Part shown: piece by piece, positions 1 to 12,204 of the stretch
Position numbering within the stretch: the first letter of the stretch is position 1
Layout of the letters: each line of letters opens with the position of its first letter
From: Diogma glabrata
Taxonomy: Eukaryota; Arthropoda; Insecta; Diptera; Cylindrotomidae
Direction of reading: 5' to 3'
Length of the DNA stretch: 64,000 bases
NCBI GenBank assembly: GCA_963693315.1
Contig: CAVNZG010001082.1
Location: 1 to 64,000 of the forward strand
Notes under the pieces: generated by a model
Told to the model about the DNA's origin: nothing
Seen by the model: only the letters and a program-made list of their open reading frames with translations
Database searches by the model: none
Position numbers and translations under genes: made by a program

Positions 1-540
1 TTTGCGTTAAGTCATTTATACGCCGTTCAGTTAATTATGAAAATCGACTTAGAGTCAATTCAAATTGCAAAAAGCATATTTCGGAATGAGATTTTTACAA
101 AATTTCAAATGCATAATAAACTTTCATTATTGAAGACTAGCAAAGCCCTAAAATAAAATTTTTCATAATAGAAAAATGTTTTTTAATTTAATCATTTGCA
201 AACCTTTAAATATCTCAAAACAAGAAATGTTAGACCACTTTCATAATTATGGGCACAATATTATCTAACCTGTTTAAAATAAAATATTGTGAATTAAAGA
301 TTAATTTTTATTAAATGAAAATTAATACTAGTGAATTCTGCGCATAAATTTGTAAAAGGAAATCTAATAAGTAAGTTTTATAAAAATTAATATTTTTTTG
401 GTGATACATTATTATTAAACCATTAACAACAAAGAATACATTATGTTACACATAATTATGGAAAATATATTTGTATTAAAACGATATTTGTAAAACTAAT
501 TACTTTCATATAAAAAAATTAGGCATTACGTCAAACAAAA
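1..540. other. AT-rich sequence, nothing recognised
   Basis: Very AT-rich sequence with short homopolymer runs. I see no ORF of interest, no inverted repeat and no recognisable TE end. The open frame of the next feature may begin just inside its right edge. Confidence 0.4.
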
Positions 541-1149
541 ATAATTGGAATTTTTTTAATTTATGGCGGAAAAAATTTAAATACAAAAAATACGAATTAT
601 TTATTTTTATCAGAAAGTACCAAACACGATACAGCTGCTGTTCATACTATACAAACGTTATTAATTCCAATTATCAAAAACGACGTGAAAAATCTTAAAA
701 AGATTTTTTACTACACGGATGGAGCAAAACAACATTTTAAAAACAAATACTCGATTTCAAATTTAATTCAACATCAGAATGATTTCAATGTAAGTGCAGA
801 GTGGCATTTAAGTGCAACATCTCATGGTAAGAGTGCGTGTGATGGAATAGGTGCAATATTTAAGAGAGGAGCATACAAAGCAAGTTTGATTGCGAAGCCA
901 AAAGACGCAATTTTAAATGCAGACACCTTATACAAATGGGGCAAAAGTTATTTTAAAGAAATGAATATTTATTTATTTAGTAAAGTACAACATGATAAAA
1001 TGAGAAGAAAGCTAAATAAACGATTTAGTGATGCACAGTCAGTGCCTCAAATTCTTAAGAATCATGCATTTATAATTAAATCCAAAAATAAACTATCAAT
1101 CAAAAGATACTCTAATAGCTCAAAAGCTGTTGACTGGAACTTCTTATGA
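541..1149 (+). pseudogene. Fragment of transposase-like protein (DDE-like, uncharacterised family)
   Basis: The frame is open from about position 541, but the first in-frame start-like codon (685) is GTG, so the 5' part has no proper start and the gene is probably truncated. The translation has Y-Y-T-D-G-A-K-Q-H-F-K-N near residues 9-20 of the 154-aa portion, then S-A-T-S-H-G-K-S-A-C-D-G-I-G at about residues 43-56. From memory, this spacing (T/SDG..xxFKN/R followed by HGKxxxDGxG) is typical of a large uncharacterised protein family scattered through insect and cnidarian genomes, probably the RNase H-like catalytic core of a DNA transposon. That role is inferred. No terminal repeats were found around it. 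Confidence 0.5.
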
Positions 1150-2600
1150 TAATAAAAAAACATACGAATTTAAAAAATCAATATAAAAGGTAAATTTTAA
1201 TTTAAACTTTTTTATTTATCTTTTAGAATTGATATTATTTGAATTAAATAAATGATTTATTTTTTAGGTTAACTGCTGACAAAATTAAACATATTTTTAT
1301 AATTTCTTATTCAAAGTAAATAAAAAATAATAATCAATAATTCAAACCTCTATTGGGTTGTACCAAATGTAAAAAAAAAATAAATAAATTAAAATGTAAA
1401 ATTTTCATGAATCAAAAATACTTGTACATTAAAAAAATAAATTGATTATAATAATAAATAAGTATGTATTGTTATTGATTAAAAATTATTAAAATTTAAA
1501 TATTTATTATCTTATATACCTATTTTTGCAACTACAGATTAAGTTTTATTTTAAGAATTACAAGGAAAAAAATTTCTATTTTTCTAGAAAAATACTATTG
1601 CTTCAGTATAATTAAAAAAAAAATTTTCTAATAGTTTGTTTAGCCTTTTTAATTTTTTATCTTGTTAATAAATTCTTGGATTCAAATCCTTAAAATTCAA
1701 AATCAGGCAAAAATACAAAAAGTAAAAGCAACATCGAAGAGCTGCATACAGAATTTGCAGAATCATTATTACCTTTCAACCACAAAATACTTATTTACAA
1801 AAACATTTTTGGACAAATTTGGATTTCTAGATTTAATGATTTTTGGACAAAACTAAATAAGGCATAGGATATTGCTGAAAGCCCTTTTGTTTAGTAAAAA
1901 TTTGTTTTATAAAATTATATAACATTTTTTTTAGAGTTTTCGCTTTTTAAACCAAAAAATTGTATAGATTACCATTAAATATTTTAAATTAATTTATAAC
2001 TTGAAAAGGGTTAATTTTAGATAAAAATTTTATAGAAAAAAATGTTCTTAGAATTGACCAAAGAACATGCTTAATTTTTTTCTAAAAGTTTTGGAGCATT
2101 TTAAGGTTTTGTCCAAAACGGCCAAATCAAGAAATCCAAAAATGCCCAAATTTTTTTTCTGAAAGTAAATGCGTGTTTTTTACTTAATTTTAAGCTTTTT
2201 TTATTCTTTAAAATTTTTTCTTGACATGCTTTGTTTGTTAGTAAAAACTTGTTAAAATTCAAGCATTTATTATTTTATTGACCTAATTTTACCCCAAAGG
2301 GTTCAATTATTAAAATTTTTTTGATAGATGAATTCTTTAGATTTTTTGACGGAGAACATGATTCCGTTCCAAAATTTAAAAAAAAAAAATTTTTAAGTAC
2401 TTTTTTTGAACTCTTTAATTTTTGAAGCTCGTTTTAGGCCAAAATAAGGACCAAAATATCAAAACCTAATTAAAATGGACAATCGGGCCATAGTACATTT
2501 AAAAGTATTGATTTCAACAAAGAGTTTGAGCCCTCATTCATCATTATATCTCAAATACAAAAAAGTGACGGCCAAATGATTGCTTTTAAAAAACAGCCCC
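1150..2600. other. AT-rich spacer with an imperfect inverted repeat
   Basis: No credible coding sequence. Around 1805-1857 and 2106-2155 two stretches read as imperfect reverse complements (shared core TTTTGGACAAAAC and GGATTTCT), suggesting a small decayed foldback element. Otherwise nothing recognised. Confidence 0.35.
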
Positions 2601-3452
<852 letters not shown>

Positions 3453-3475
3453 TTGGTGACAGCGGTGGGATTAGT
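3453..3475 (+). promoter_or_regulatory. Putative primer-binding site of gypsy element
   Basis: Immediately after the LTR comes TTGGTGACAGCGGTGGGATT. Most LTR elements have a TGG-initiated tRNA 3'-end complement at this place. I cannot assign the tRNA with confidence. Confidence 0.6.
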
Positions 3476-3487
3476 TAGCTGTTAATA

Positions 3488-4078
3488 ATGGTTTTATTAA
3501 GTGATTTGAAGGTTCTTGAGTTAAAGAAAGAACTAGAACAACGTGGATTGGCAACAACCGGCAACAAAACTGAATTGACGATACGGCTTCGAGAAGCTAT
3601 GGAAGCTAGTGGAATAGTTGTGGAAAGCTACCAGTTTGGAGTGATTAGTACAAATAATGATCTAGTGGCAGCTGATGAGGAGAAAAGTTTTGTTGCAGAA
3701 ACAACAACAACATTACCATCTGGAAACTGCGATTTTATGCAGTTAATGGCTATGATGCAACAGATGAGTTTGAACATCAGTCAACAGATGGTTGCCAATA
3801 AAGACGAGATGAATCAAAAATTTGATCAACAAAGCTGCAACATCAATCAACAGCTGGAGAAAGTCAACAATAAAATGGCTGCAACTAAGGAAGAAATCAG
3901 TAACATCAATCAACAAATGGCAACCACAAAGGAAGAAATTAGCTGTAACATCAATCAACAGCTGGAAACAGTCAACAATAACATTGCTGCTAATAAAGAA
4001 GAGATTACTGCAACACTTGCTGCAAATAAAGATGAGATGAACCAGCAAATAAATTGGAATACATCAACATTTGGATGA
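3488..4078 (+). CDS. gag: Gag N-terminal part with SAP domain and coiled coil
   Basis: The 196-aa ORF starts at the first ATG after the primer-binding region. Residues ~3-37 form a SAP-type helix-turn-helix (L-K-V-L-E-L-K-K-E-L..R-G-L...G-N-K-T-E-L...R-L). In cellular proteins SAP binds AT-rich scaffold DNA or RNA; some insect gypsy Gags carry one. From ~residue 95 on there are near-repeats rich in N-I-N-Q-Q and K-E-E-I, predicted to form a coiled coil. The frame ends at a TGA at 4076-4078. The coiled coil appears to continue in another frame in the next ORF, so this is one gag broken by a single-base frameshift near 4059, not two genes. Confidence 0.8.
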   Translation: MVLLSDLKVLELKKELEQRGLATTGNKTELTIRLREAMEASGIVVESYQFGVISTNNDLVAADEEKSFVAETTTTLPSGNCDFMQLMAMMQQMSLNISQQMVANKDEMNQKFDQQSCNINQQLEKVNNKMAATKEEISNINQQMATTKEEISCNINQQLETVNNNIAANKEEITATLAANKDEMNQQINWNTSTFG

Positions 4079-5051
4079 GAAACTTCTACAAATGTCAACG
4101 GCATTCGATGGAAAAGTCGAGAAAATTCAAAGCGAAATCCAAGAATTAGAACAAAAAGTGCTTGACGAAAACAAAAAGGTACTTTCCAAAGTTGATGATT
4201 TCGAAAAACGGTTGCAGGATGTTGAAACGACTAAAGTTGCTCCCCAGGTGGTACATCAAGTAGCAAATATCAAACTAAAACCACCATCATACGATGGAAC
4301 AACATCGTTCGGCATCTTCAAGTTCCAGTTCGAAACCGCAGCAGATCAAAATGTTTGGAACGCTGAAAATCGTCTAGCTGCATTAATAGTTGCTCTTAAG
4401 GGGGAAGCAGCTGAAGCATTACAGGCAGTGCCAGAAAATGACCGGAAAAGTTATGCTGAAGTGATGAATGCGTTGGAGCGTAAATATGGCAGCGACCATA
4501 AAAAGGAATTATACAGAATTGAGTTAAAAGGTCGCTTGCAATGGAATGGGGAAAGCCTTCAGGACTATTCTTCGGCAGTGGAACGGCTAGTACATTTGGC
4601 TCACTCAAATACTCCGCCGTATTTTATGGAAAAGATGAAGATAGAGGCGTTTACTGATGGCATTCGTGATCCAGAAACACGAAAAGCTGTAATGTTGTCG
4701 CCAAAACCAACATTCGCTGAAACTATTGCTTATGCCTTGACAAATGAAACTGCACAAGCAATTATAAAACCATCGATTAAAATACGCCGGGTAGAGTTGA
4801 GTGATGACAATTATAAACAACGAGACCAGGAGATCGGCAGAAGACCACGAGAGAATGTCAGAAGTGATAGAATTAGATGCTGGTTATGTGGCAAGTTGGG
4901 TCATATTTCGAGGGAATGCAGAGATGTGAGAAGGAAACGAGCAAGATCAGCATCGCCTATGCAGCGACGTCCAGCAGAAGAACGGGTGCAGCAAGCTAGG
5001 GAAGACGATGGAGCATCGCCGCATCAGTTAAACTACAACGAGTCAGCCTAA
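4071..5051 (+). CDS. gag: Gag central and C-terminal part with CCHC zinc knuckle
   Basis: The 326-aa frame is open from about 4053; its first start-like codon is TTG, so it is a continuation rather than an independent gene. It begins with coiled-coil sequence (D-E-K-L-L-Q-M...K-V-E-K-I-Q), followed by a retrotransposon gag capsid-like region (~residues 70-220, with P-P-S-Y-D-G and F-K-F-Q-F-E). A zinc knuckle C-W-L-C-G-K-L-G-H-I-S-R-E-C (CX2CX4HX4C) lies near residue 270, within a basic Arg-rich tail suited to RNA binding. The stop at 5049-5051 lies inside the start of the open pol frame. Confidence 0.85.
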   Translation: MDEKLLQMSTAFDGKVEKIQSEIQELEQKVLDENKKVLSKVDDFEKRLQDVETTKVAPQVVHQVANIKLKPPSYDGTTSFGIFKFQFETAADQNVWNAENRLAALIVALKGEAAEALQAVPENDRKSYAEVMNALERKYGSDHKKELYRIELKGRLQWNGESLQDYSSAVERLVHLAHSNTPPYFMEKMKIEAFTDGIRDPETRKAVMLSPKPTFAETIAYALTNETAQAIIKPSIKIRRVELSDDNYKQRDQEIGRRPRENVRSDRIRCWLCGKLGHISRECRDVRRKRARSASPMQRRPAEERVQQAREDDGASPHQLNYNESA

Positions 5052-5109
5052 AGGGCGTAAGCTGGCTCCCACAACCGATTGCCTCATAACCTTCATCCAA
5101 GTTTCGAGA

Positions 5110-8100
5110 TTGACAAGGGGAGGTGACAGCCTTACTGTTAGGGCTAATATTGATGGAAAAAGTTGTGTCATCACGTTAGATACGGGAGCAACAAATACAA
5201 TTGTCCGCACTGATATTGTGAAAGGGAAACTAAAACCAGCAGGGAGATACCGGATGCAGACAGCTACTGGCGAAAGTGCAAGTATTAAAGGAAAGAAAGT
5301 GGTCAACTTTGAAATCGGGAATACTCACTTTCAACATGAAGTGGTTGTAGCTGACATTGTGGATGAAGTCATCCTGGGCATGGACTTCATGAGGCCAAAT
5401 GGATTCGTTATTGATGCTGGCAAAGGAGTACTCACGTACGGAAATGTTGAGTTGCCACTCCAGTTTAATAATGAAGATTCAAATTGTGTCCGTCGAATAA
5501 TATTGGATCACAGAGAAAAGCTGCCACCCCAATCAGAAACAATCATTTGGGGAAAATTGGAAGGAGGTTCTGGGTCACCCAGGTTGTGGGTTGTGGAGGC
5601 CAACAAAGAAGAACATCAAAATTGTAAAGAAGTCGTTATAGGGAAAACCTTAGTTAGATCGGATGCTGATTACAAAATACCAGTAAGAGTTTTAAATCTG
5701 TCAGATACCCAGAAAACAATGAAGAAAGGATCAATCATAGGACAATGTGAAGAGGTAGCTAAAATAATAAAGTGCGAGCAGAAAAACATCAATTGCTCGG
5801 TCAACACAAAACAACAAAAGGCAGAAATGGAACAACTTGTGCAGAAATGGACAGAAGGGCTTTCAGAAGAGCAGAAGAAAGCAGTACGTCAATTGTTGGA
5901 GCAACACAAGTCTGTATTCTGCAGTTCACCTGAAGGAAATGGCAGAACCAATATGGTGAAACATCGTATTGATACCGGAGCAGAAAAGCCGATACGTCAA
6001 GCACCAAGGAGATTACCATTGGCTAAAAGAGAGGAAGCCGATAAAATGGTAAGAGATATGAAAGAAGCTGGTGTAATTGAGCCTTCAGACAGTCCCTGGA
6101 GCTCACCTGTGGTGTTAGTTGGCAAGAAAGATGGGAGTTTAAGATTTTGTGTTGACTACAGGAAACTAAACATAGTTACGAAGAAGGATAGCTATCCATT
6201 GCCTAGGATTGATGATACACTGGATACATTATCGGGTTCAAAATTGTTTTCAACATTGGATCTGCAGAGTGGTTACTGGCAGGTTGAAGTTGCGGATGAA
6301 GATCGGGAGAAAACAGCGTTCAGTGTAGGGAATGGACTATGGCAATTTAATGTCATGCCATTTGGGTTATGCAACGCTCCCGCAACTTTCGAGAGATTAA
6401 TGGAACGGGTACTAAAAGGCTTGCACTGGAAAACATGCCTTGTATATTTGGATGACATCATCGTCATGGGCAAAGACTTTGATGACCACTTGAGGAACTT
6501 GGCGGAGGTACTGGAAAGGTTGCAAGCAGCCGGTTTAAAGTTAAGTCCCAAAAAGTGTTCACTTTTCAAGGAAGAAGTAAAATATTTGGGACACAAGGTT
6601 ACGGCAATGGGAATTCATACAGATTCTGACAAGATTGCAGCAGTTATGAACTGGCCAAGACCAAATAATCTACATGAACTACGAAGCTTCCTTGGATTGT
6701 GCACATATTACAGACGGTTTGTGCCAGGATTCGCCAACGTTGCCAAAAGTCTGCATGAGTTAACAAGAAAAGATAAAGCATTTGAATGGAATGAACCTCA
6801 GGAACAAGCATTTGTGGAGCTCCGAAGGAGATTGTGTACGGCTCCAATTCTATCCTATCCTATACCAAATGTTCAGTTTATTTTGGATACTGATGCCAGT
6901 AATGAAGGTATAGGAGGAGTATTGTCGCAGAAAATAGATGGTCAAGAAAAGGTGATAGCTTATTTCTCCAAAATGTTATCAAAGCCGGAGCGAAATTATT
7001 GTGTTACCCGGAAGGAGTTATTGGCCATTATGGAATGCGTCAAACATTTTCATAAATACTTGTATGGTCAGAAATTTCATCTTAAAACTGACCATGGTGC
7101 GTTAAGATGGCTACTCCAGTTCAAAAATCCAGAGGGACAAGTAGCACGCTGGATCGAACGGTTGCAGGCGTACGATTTGGACATTGAACATCGAAAGGGT
7201 ACTGCACATGGGAACGCTGATGCATTATCGAGACGACCCTGTCAAGTTGAATGCAAGCATTGCAGTCGTCAAGAAAATAAGAAGAACATCATCGATGTAC
7301 GATTACTACAAGTGCTACCTGACGATGAATGGACAGCTGAAGCCATAAGAAAAGATCAATTAGAAGATCCGGATCTTGCACCCATCATCGAGTTCAAGGA
7401 AAAGGGTTGCAAACCAGTATGGGGAGAAATTTCTGATAAAACTCCAACTTTGAAGGCGTACTGGGCGCAATGGGACAGTCTCCAGTTAGAGAATAGATGC
7501 CTAAAGAGAATATGGGAAAGCTCAGATGGCAAGATAAAGCAATCCCTTACAGTGGTACCAAAAGGGAAAATAGAAGCAGTACTGAAGGAGTATCACGAAG
7601 GACCGAGTGGAGGTCACCTTGGGATCAATAAGACTCTTGCAAAAATACGACAACGGTTTTACTGGTCGGGGACTCGGCAATCAATTGTAGAGTGGTGTCA
7701 AAAATGCGATAAATGTGCGGCGGTGAAAGGACCCGCACGAAGAAGTCATGGAAAAATGAAGCAATACAATGTAGGTGCTCCATTTGAAAGGATCGCAATG
7801 GATGTAGCGGGACCATTTCCAACAACTGATAATCAGAATAAATATGTGCTTGTGATCATGGACTACTTCAGTAAGTGGCCGGAAGTGTGTGCGATTCCCA
7901 ACCAGGAAGCAACCACAATCGCTGAAGCTGTAATAAATAATTGGATTAGCCGCTATGGAGTTCCTATGGAGATCCACACCGATCAGGGACGGAACTTCGA
8001 GTCAGCTGTATTCCAGGAAATTTGTCAAATGCTGGGGATTAACAAAACGAGGACGACAGCTTCACATCCACAGTCAGATGGGATGGTTGAGAGATTCAAT

Positions 8101-8652
8101 GCTACTTTGGAGGAATTTCTAGCAAAAGTGGTCAGTAAGAATCAACGTAACTGGGATCAACACATTCCTTTATTTTTGATGGCATACAGATCAGCAGTTC
8201 ATGACACCACGACCATGACACCAGCTCAAACTATTTTTGGAAGTGATTTAAGACTTCCTGGTGACCTCAAATTTGGAGCGGTACCATCAACATCATTATC
8301 TGCGCAAGAATACGTCAACGGAATCAGGAAGAACCTTGAGGATATTCACAATCTTGTTCGGCAGAAGATACAACTGACCAGTGATAAAATGAAAGCCCGA
8401 TATAATATACGATCTAATAATAAAGGTTTCGAAGAAGGACAATTAGTATGGCTACACAACCCACAACGAAAACGAGGGTTATCACCAAAACTGCAAGCTG
8501 CATGGGAAGGACCTTACAATATTATAACGAAGTTGAATGACGTGGTTTATAGAATTAAGAAAGGCCATCGAGGCAAAGCGAAAGTAGTACATTTGGAAAG
8601 ATTGGCCTTATACAAAGGAGAGCTAGATCCTGTTCGGGACGAACAGGCTTAA
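5110..8652 (+). CDS. pol: Gypsy Pol: protease, reverse transcriptase, RNase H, integrase
   Basis: The 1180-codon frame is uninterrupted. It is open from 5032 and overlaps the gag end by 20 nt in the +1 frame; the listed start is a TTG, so Pol is probably made by frameshifting. Protease has D-T-G-A at residues 24-27. RT has the F-C-V-D-Y-R-K-L-N box, L-P-F-G-L-type N-V-M-P-F-G-L-C-N-A-P, and catalytic Y-L-D-D at 446-449. RNase H shows F-I-L-D-T-D-A-S and later T-D-H-G-A-L. Integrase has the HHCC finger, then D898, D958 and E994, the canonical D,D-35-E. All catalytic residues seem present. The C-terminal GPF/Y-like region (W-E-G-P-Y-N-I-I) is also there. Closest general relatives are insect 412/mdg-type Ty3/gypsy polymerases. 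Confidence 0.95.
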   Translation: MTRGGDSLTVRANIDGKSCVITLDTGATNTIVRTDIVKGKLKPAGRYRMQTATGESASIKGKKVVNFEIGNTHFQHEVVVADIVDEVILGMDFMRPNGFVIDAGKGVLTYGNVELPLQFNNEDSNCVRRIILDHREKLPPQSETIIWGKLEGGSGSPRLWVVEANKEEHQNCKEVVIGKTLVRSDADYKIPVRVLNLSDTQKTMKKGSIIGQCEEVAKIIKCEQKNINCSVNTKQQKAEMEQLVQKWTEGLSEEQKKAVRQLLEQHKSVFCSSPEGNGRTNMVKHRIDTGAEKPIRQAPRRLPLAKREEADKMVRDMKEAGVIEPSDSPWSSPVVLVGKKDGSLRFCVDYRKLNIVTKKDSYPLPRIDDTLDTLSGSKLFSTLDLQSGYWQVEVADEDREKTAFSVGNGLWQFNVMPFGLCNAPATFERLMERVLKGLHWKTCLVYLDDIIVMGKDFDDHLRNLAEVLERLQAAGLKLSPKKCSLFKEEVKYLGHKVTAMGIHTDSDKIAAVMNWPRPNNLHELRSFLGLCTYYRRFVPGFANVAKSLHELTRKDKAFEWNEPQEQAFVELRRRLCTAPILSYPIPNVQFILDTDASNEGIGGVLSQKIDGQEKVIAYFSKMLSKPERNYCVTRKELLAIMECVKHFHKYLYGQKFHLKTDHGALRWLLQFKNPEGQVARWIERLQAYDLDIEHRKGTAHGNADALSRRPCQVECKHCSRQENKKNIIDVRLLQVLPDDEWTAEAIRKDQLEDPDLAPIIEFKEKGCKPVWGEISDKTPTLKAYWAQWDSLQLENRCLKRIWESSDGKIKQSLTVVPKGKIEAVLKEYHEGPSGGHLGINKTLAKIRQRFYWSGTRQSIVEWCQKCDKCAAVKGPARRSHGKMKQYNVGAPFERIAMDVAGPFPTTDNQNKYVLVIMDYFSKWPEVCAIPNQEATTIAEAVINNWISRYGVPMEIHTDQGRNFESAVFQEICQMLGINKTRTTASHPQSDGMVERFNATLEEFLAKVVSKNQRNWDQHIPLFLMAYRSAVHDTTTMTPAQTIFGSDLRLPGDLKFGAVPSTSLSAQEYVNGIRKNLEDIHNLVRQKIQLTSDKMKARYNIRSNNKGFEEGQLVWLHNPQRKRGLSPKLQAAWEGPYNIITKLNDVVYRIKKGHRGKAKVVHLERLALYKGELDPVRDEQA

Positions 8653-8663
8653 GTGGAGGGTAT
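8651..8663 (+). promoter_or_regulatory. Polypurine tract of gypsy element
   Basis: AAGTGGAGGGTAT lies directly between the pol stop and the 3' LTR. A purine-rich run ending at the LTR boundary is the expected plus-strand primer site. Confidence 0.75.
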
Positions 8664-9544
<881 letters not shown>

Positions 9545-10004
9545 AAAAGGATTACGAGTTAAACTTTTTATTGATTAATATTGCAATAAAATCGACCCAC
9601 TGCCCAAAAACTTTAGTTTTTTGTTTTTATTTTATTTTATCGTATTTAAAAATTACATAATGTTTTTTTCGCGAGTTTAACGTTTATTTTAATGAAAATT
9701 TAGGTTATTAGGGAATCGCGAAAATATTCTTTTAATAGACTTGAAATAAATGTAAGATTTGCGAAAAATGTGAAATTTTGATATACAATTATAATCGATT
9801 GAATGAAAAACTACAGTTTAGGTCAGTGTTGCGTTTTTGTTGGACTATTTGTTTATAATTTAGATATTGGGAAATGTTATTAATTAATTTGGATATTGGG
9901 AAATGTTATTAGTTAATTTTGTATATTGGGAAATGTTATTAGAAGTTTTTGTTTTTTTTGGGGAGTTGTTGTAGGAAAACTCTGTGATTGGTTTTATTAC
10001 ACAT
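9545..10004. other. AT-rich spacer with short direct repeats
   Basis: Around 9858-9940 the phrase ATATTGGGAAATGTTATTA appears three times in close succession. Nothing else recognised. The LINE remnant begins at about 10005. Confidence 0.4.
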
Positions 10005-10395
10005 GGTATTGAAGAAAAGAATGATAAAGTGCTTTGTGTGGAGCATTCTCTTGTACGAATGTGAAACGTGAACCTTATCAAAGAAGGCAATTAGTAAGTT
10101 AGAGAGTTTTGAAATGTGGATTTGGAGAAGAGTTCTTAAGATCAAGTGGATAGACAAGGTGAGAAATGAGGAAGCTCTAAGAAGAGTGGGAGAGAAACCT
10201 TGTCTAGTAAAGACAATAAAGGAAAGAAAAAAGAATTGGATCAGACACGTACTAAGAAAGCAATGTGTGTTAAGAGATGTTTTGGAAGGACATGTGGAGG
10301 GAGAAATTAAAGAGGGAAAAAGAAAAATAAGAATGATGGACAGTATAAAAACGGGTTACGGAGGGTACGTAACGATGAAAGAGATAGCTTAGGAG
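10005..10395 (+). pseudogene. LINE reverse transcriptase C-terminal remnant
   Basis: The translation gives the tail found at the end of many insect endonuclease/reverse-transcriptase LINEs: F-E-M-W-I-W-R-R-V-L-K-I near 10108-10143, then E-E-A-L-R-R-V-G-E and N-W-I-R-H-V-L-R. Upstream, the usual L-Y-x-C-E-T-W-T-L segment is in frame, but its Trp codon is TGA at about 10069, a nonsense mutation. The remnant ends at a stop near 10392, shortly before (TA)n. 5' truncation is usual for dead LINE copies. Confidence 0.75.
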
Positions 10396-10419
10396 AGAGA
10401 CCATTTTCAAAAACACCAA

Positions 10420-12033
<1,614 letters not shown>

Positions 12034-12035
12034 TA

Positions 12036-12053
12036 TGGTCCTTCGAGACGGAT
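12036..12053 (+). promoter_or_regulatory. Putative primer-binding site of BEL element
   Basis: TGGTCCTTCGAGACGGAT starts two bases after the LTR. This closely resembles primer-binding sites I recall from other insect BEL/Pao elements (TGGTCCTTCGAGCC-type). The tRNA is not assigned. Confidence 0.7.
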
Positions 12054-12204
12054 TCTTCCAGAACCAGCAAAAGGAAAAAGTGAGTAAAGTTTTTTTTGTA
12101 CAAAATTGAGTGCTAGTGAATAAAAAAAAAGTGCAGTGGAAATTTGTAAAAGGCAAAATCTAAACGAATTACAAGTTGTCACAAGCTTTTACAATCGAAG
12201 TAAA

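Noticed and set aside
4396..4608. Antisense ORFs inside gag, pol and the BEL and LINE coding regions
   Set aside because: They lie opposite well-supported domains and have no motifs of their own.
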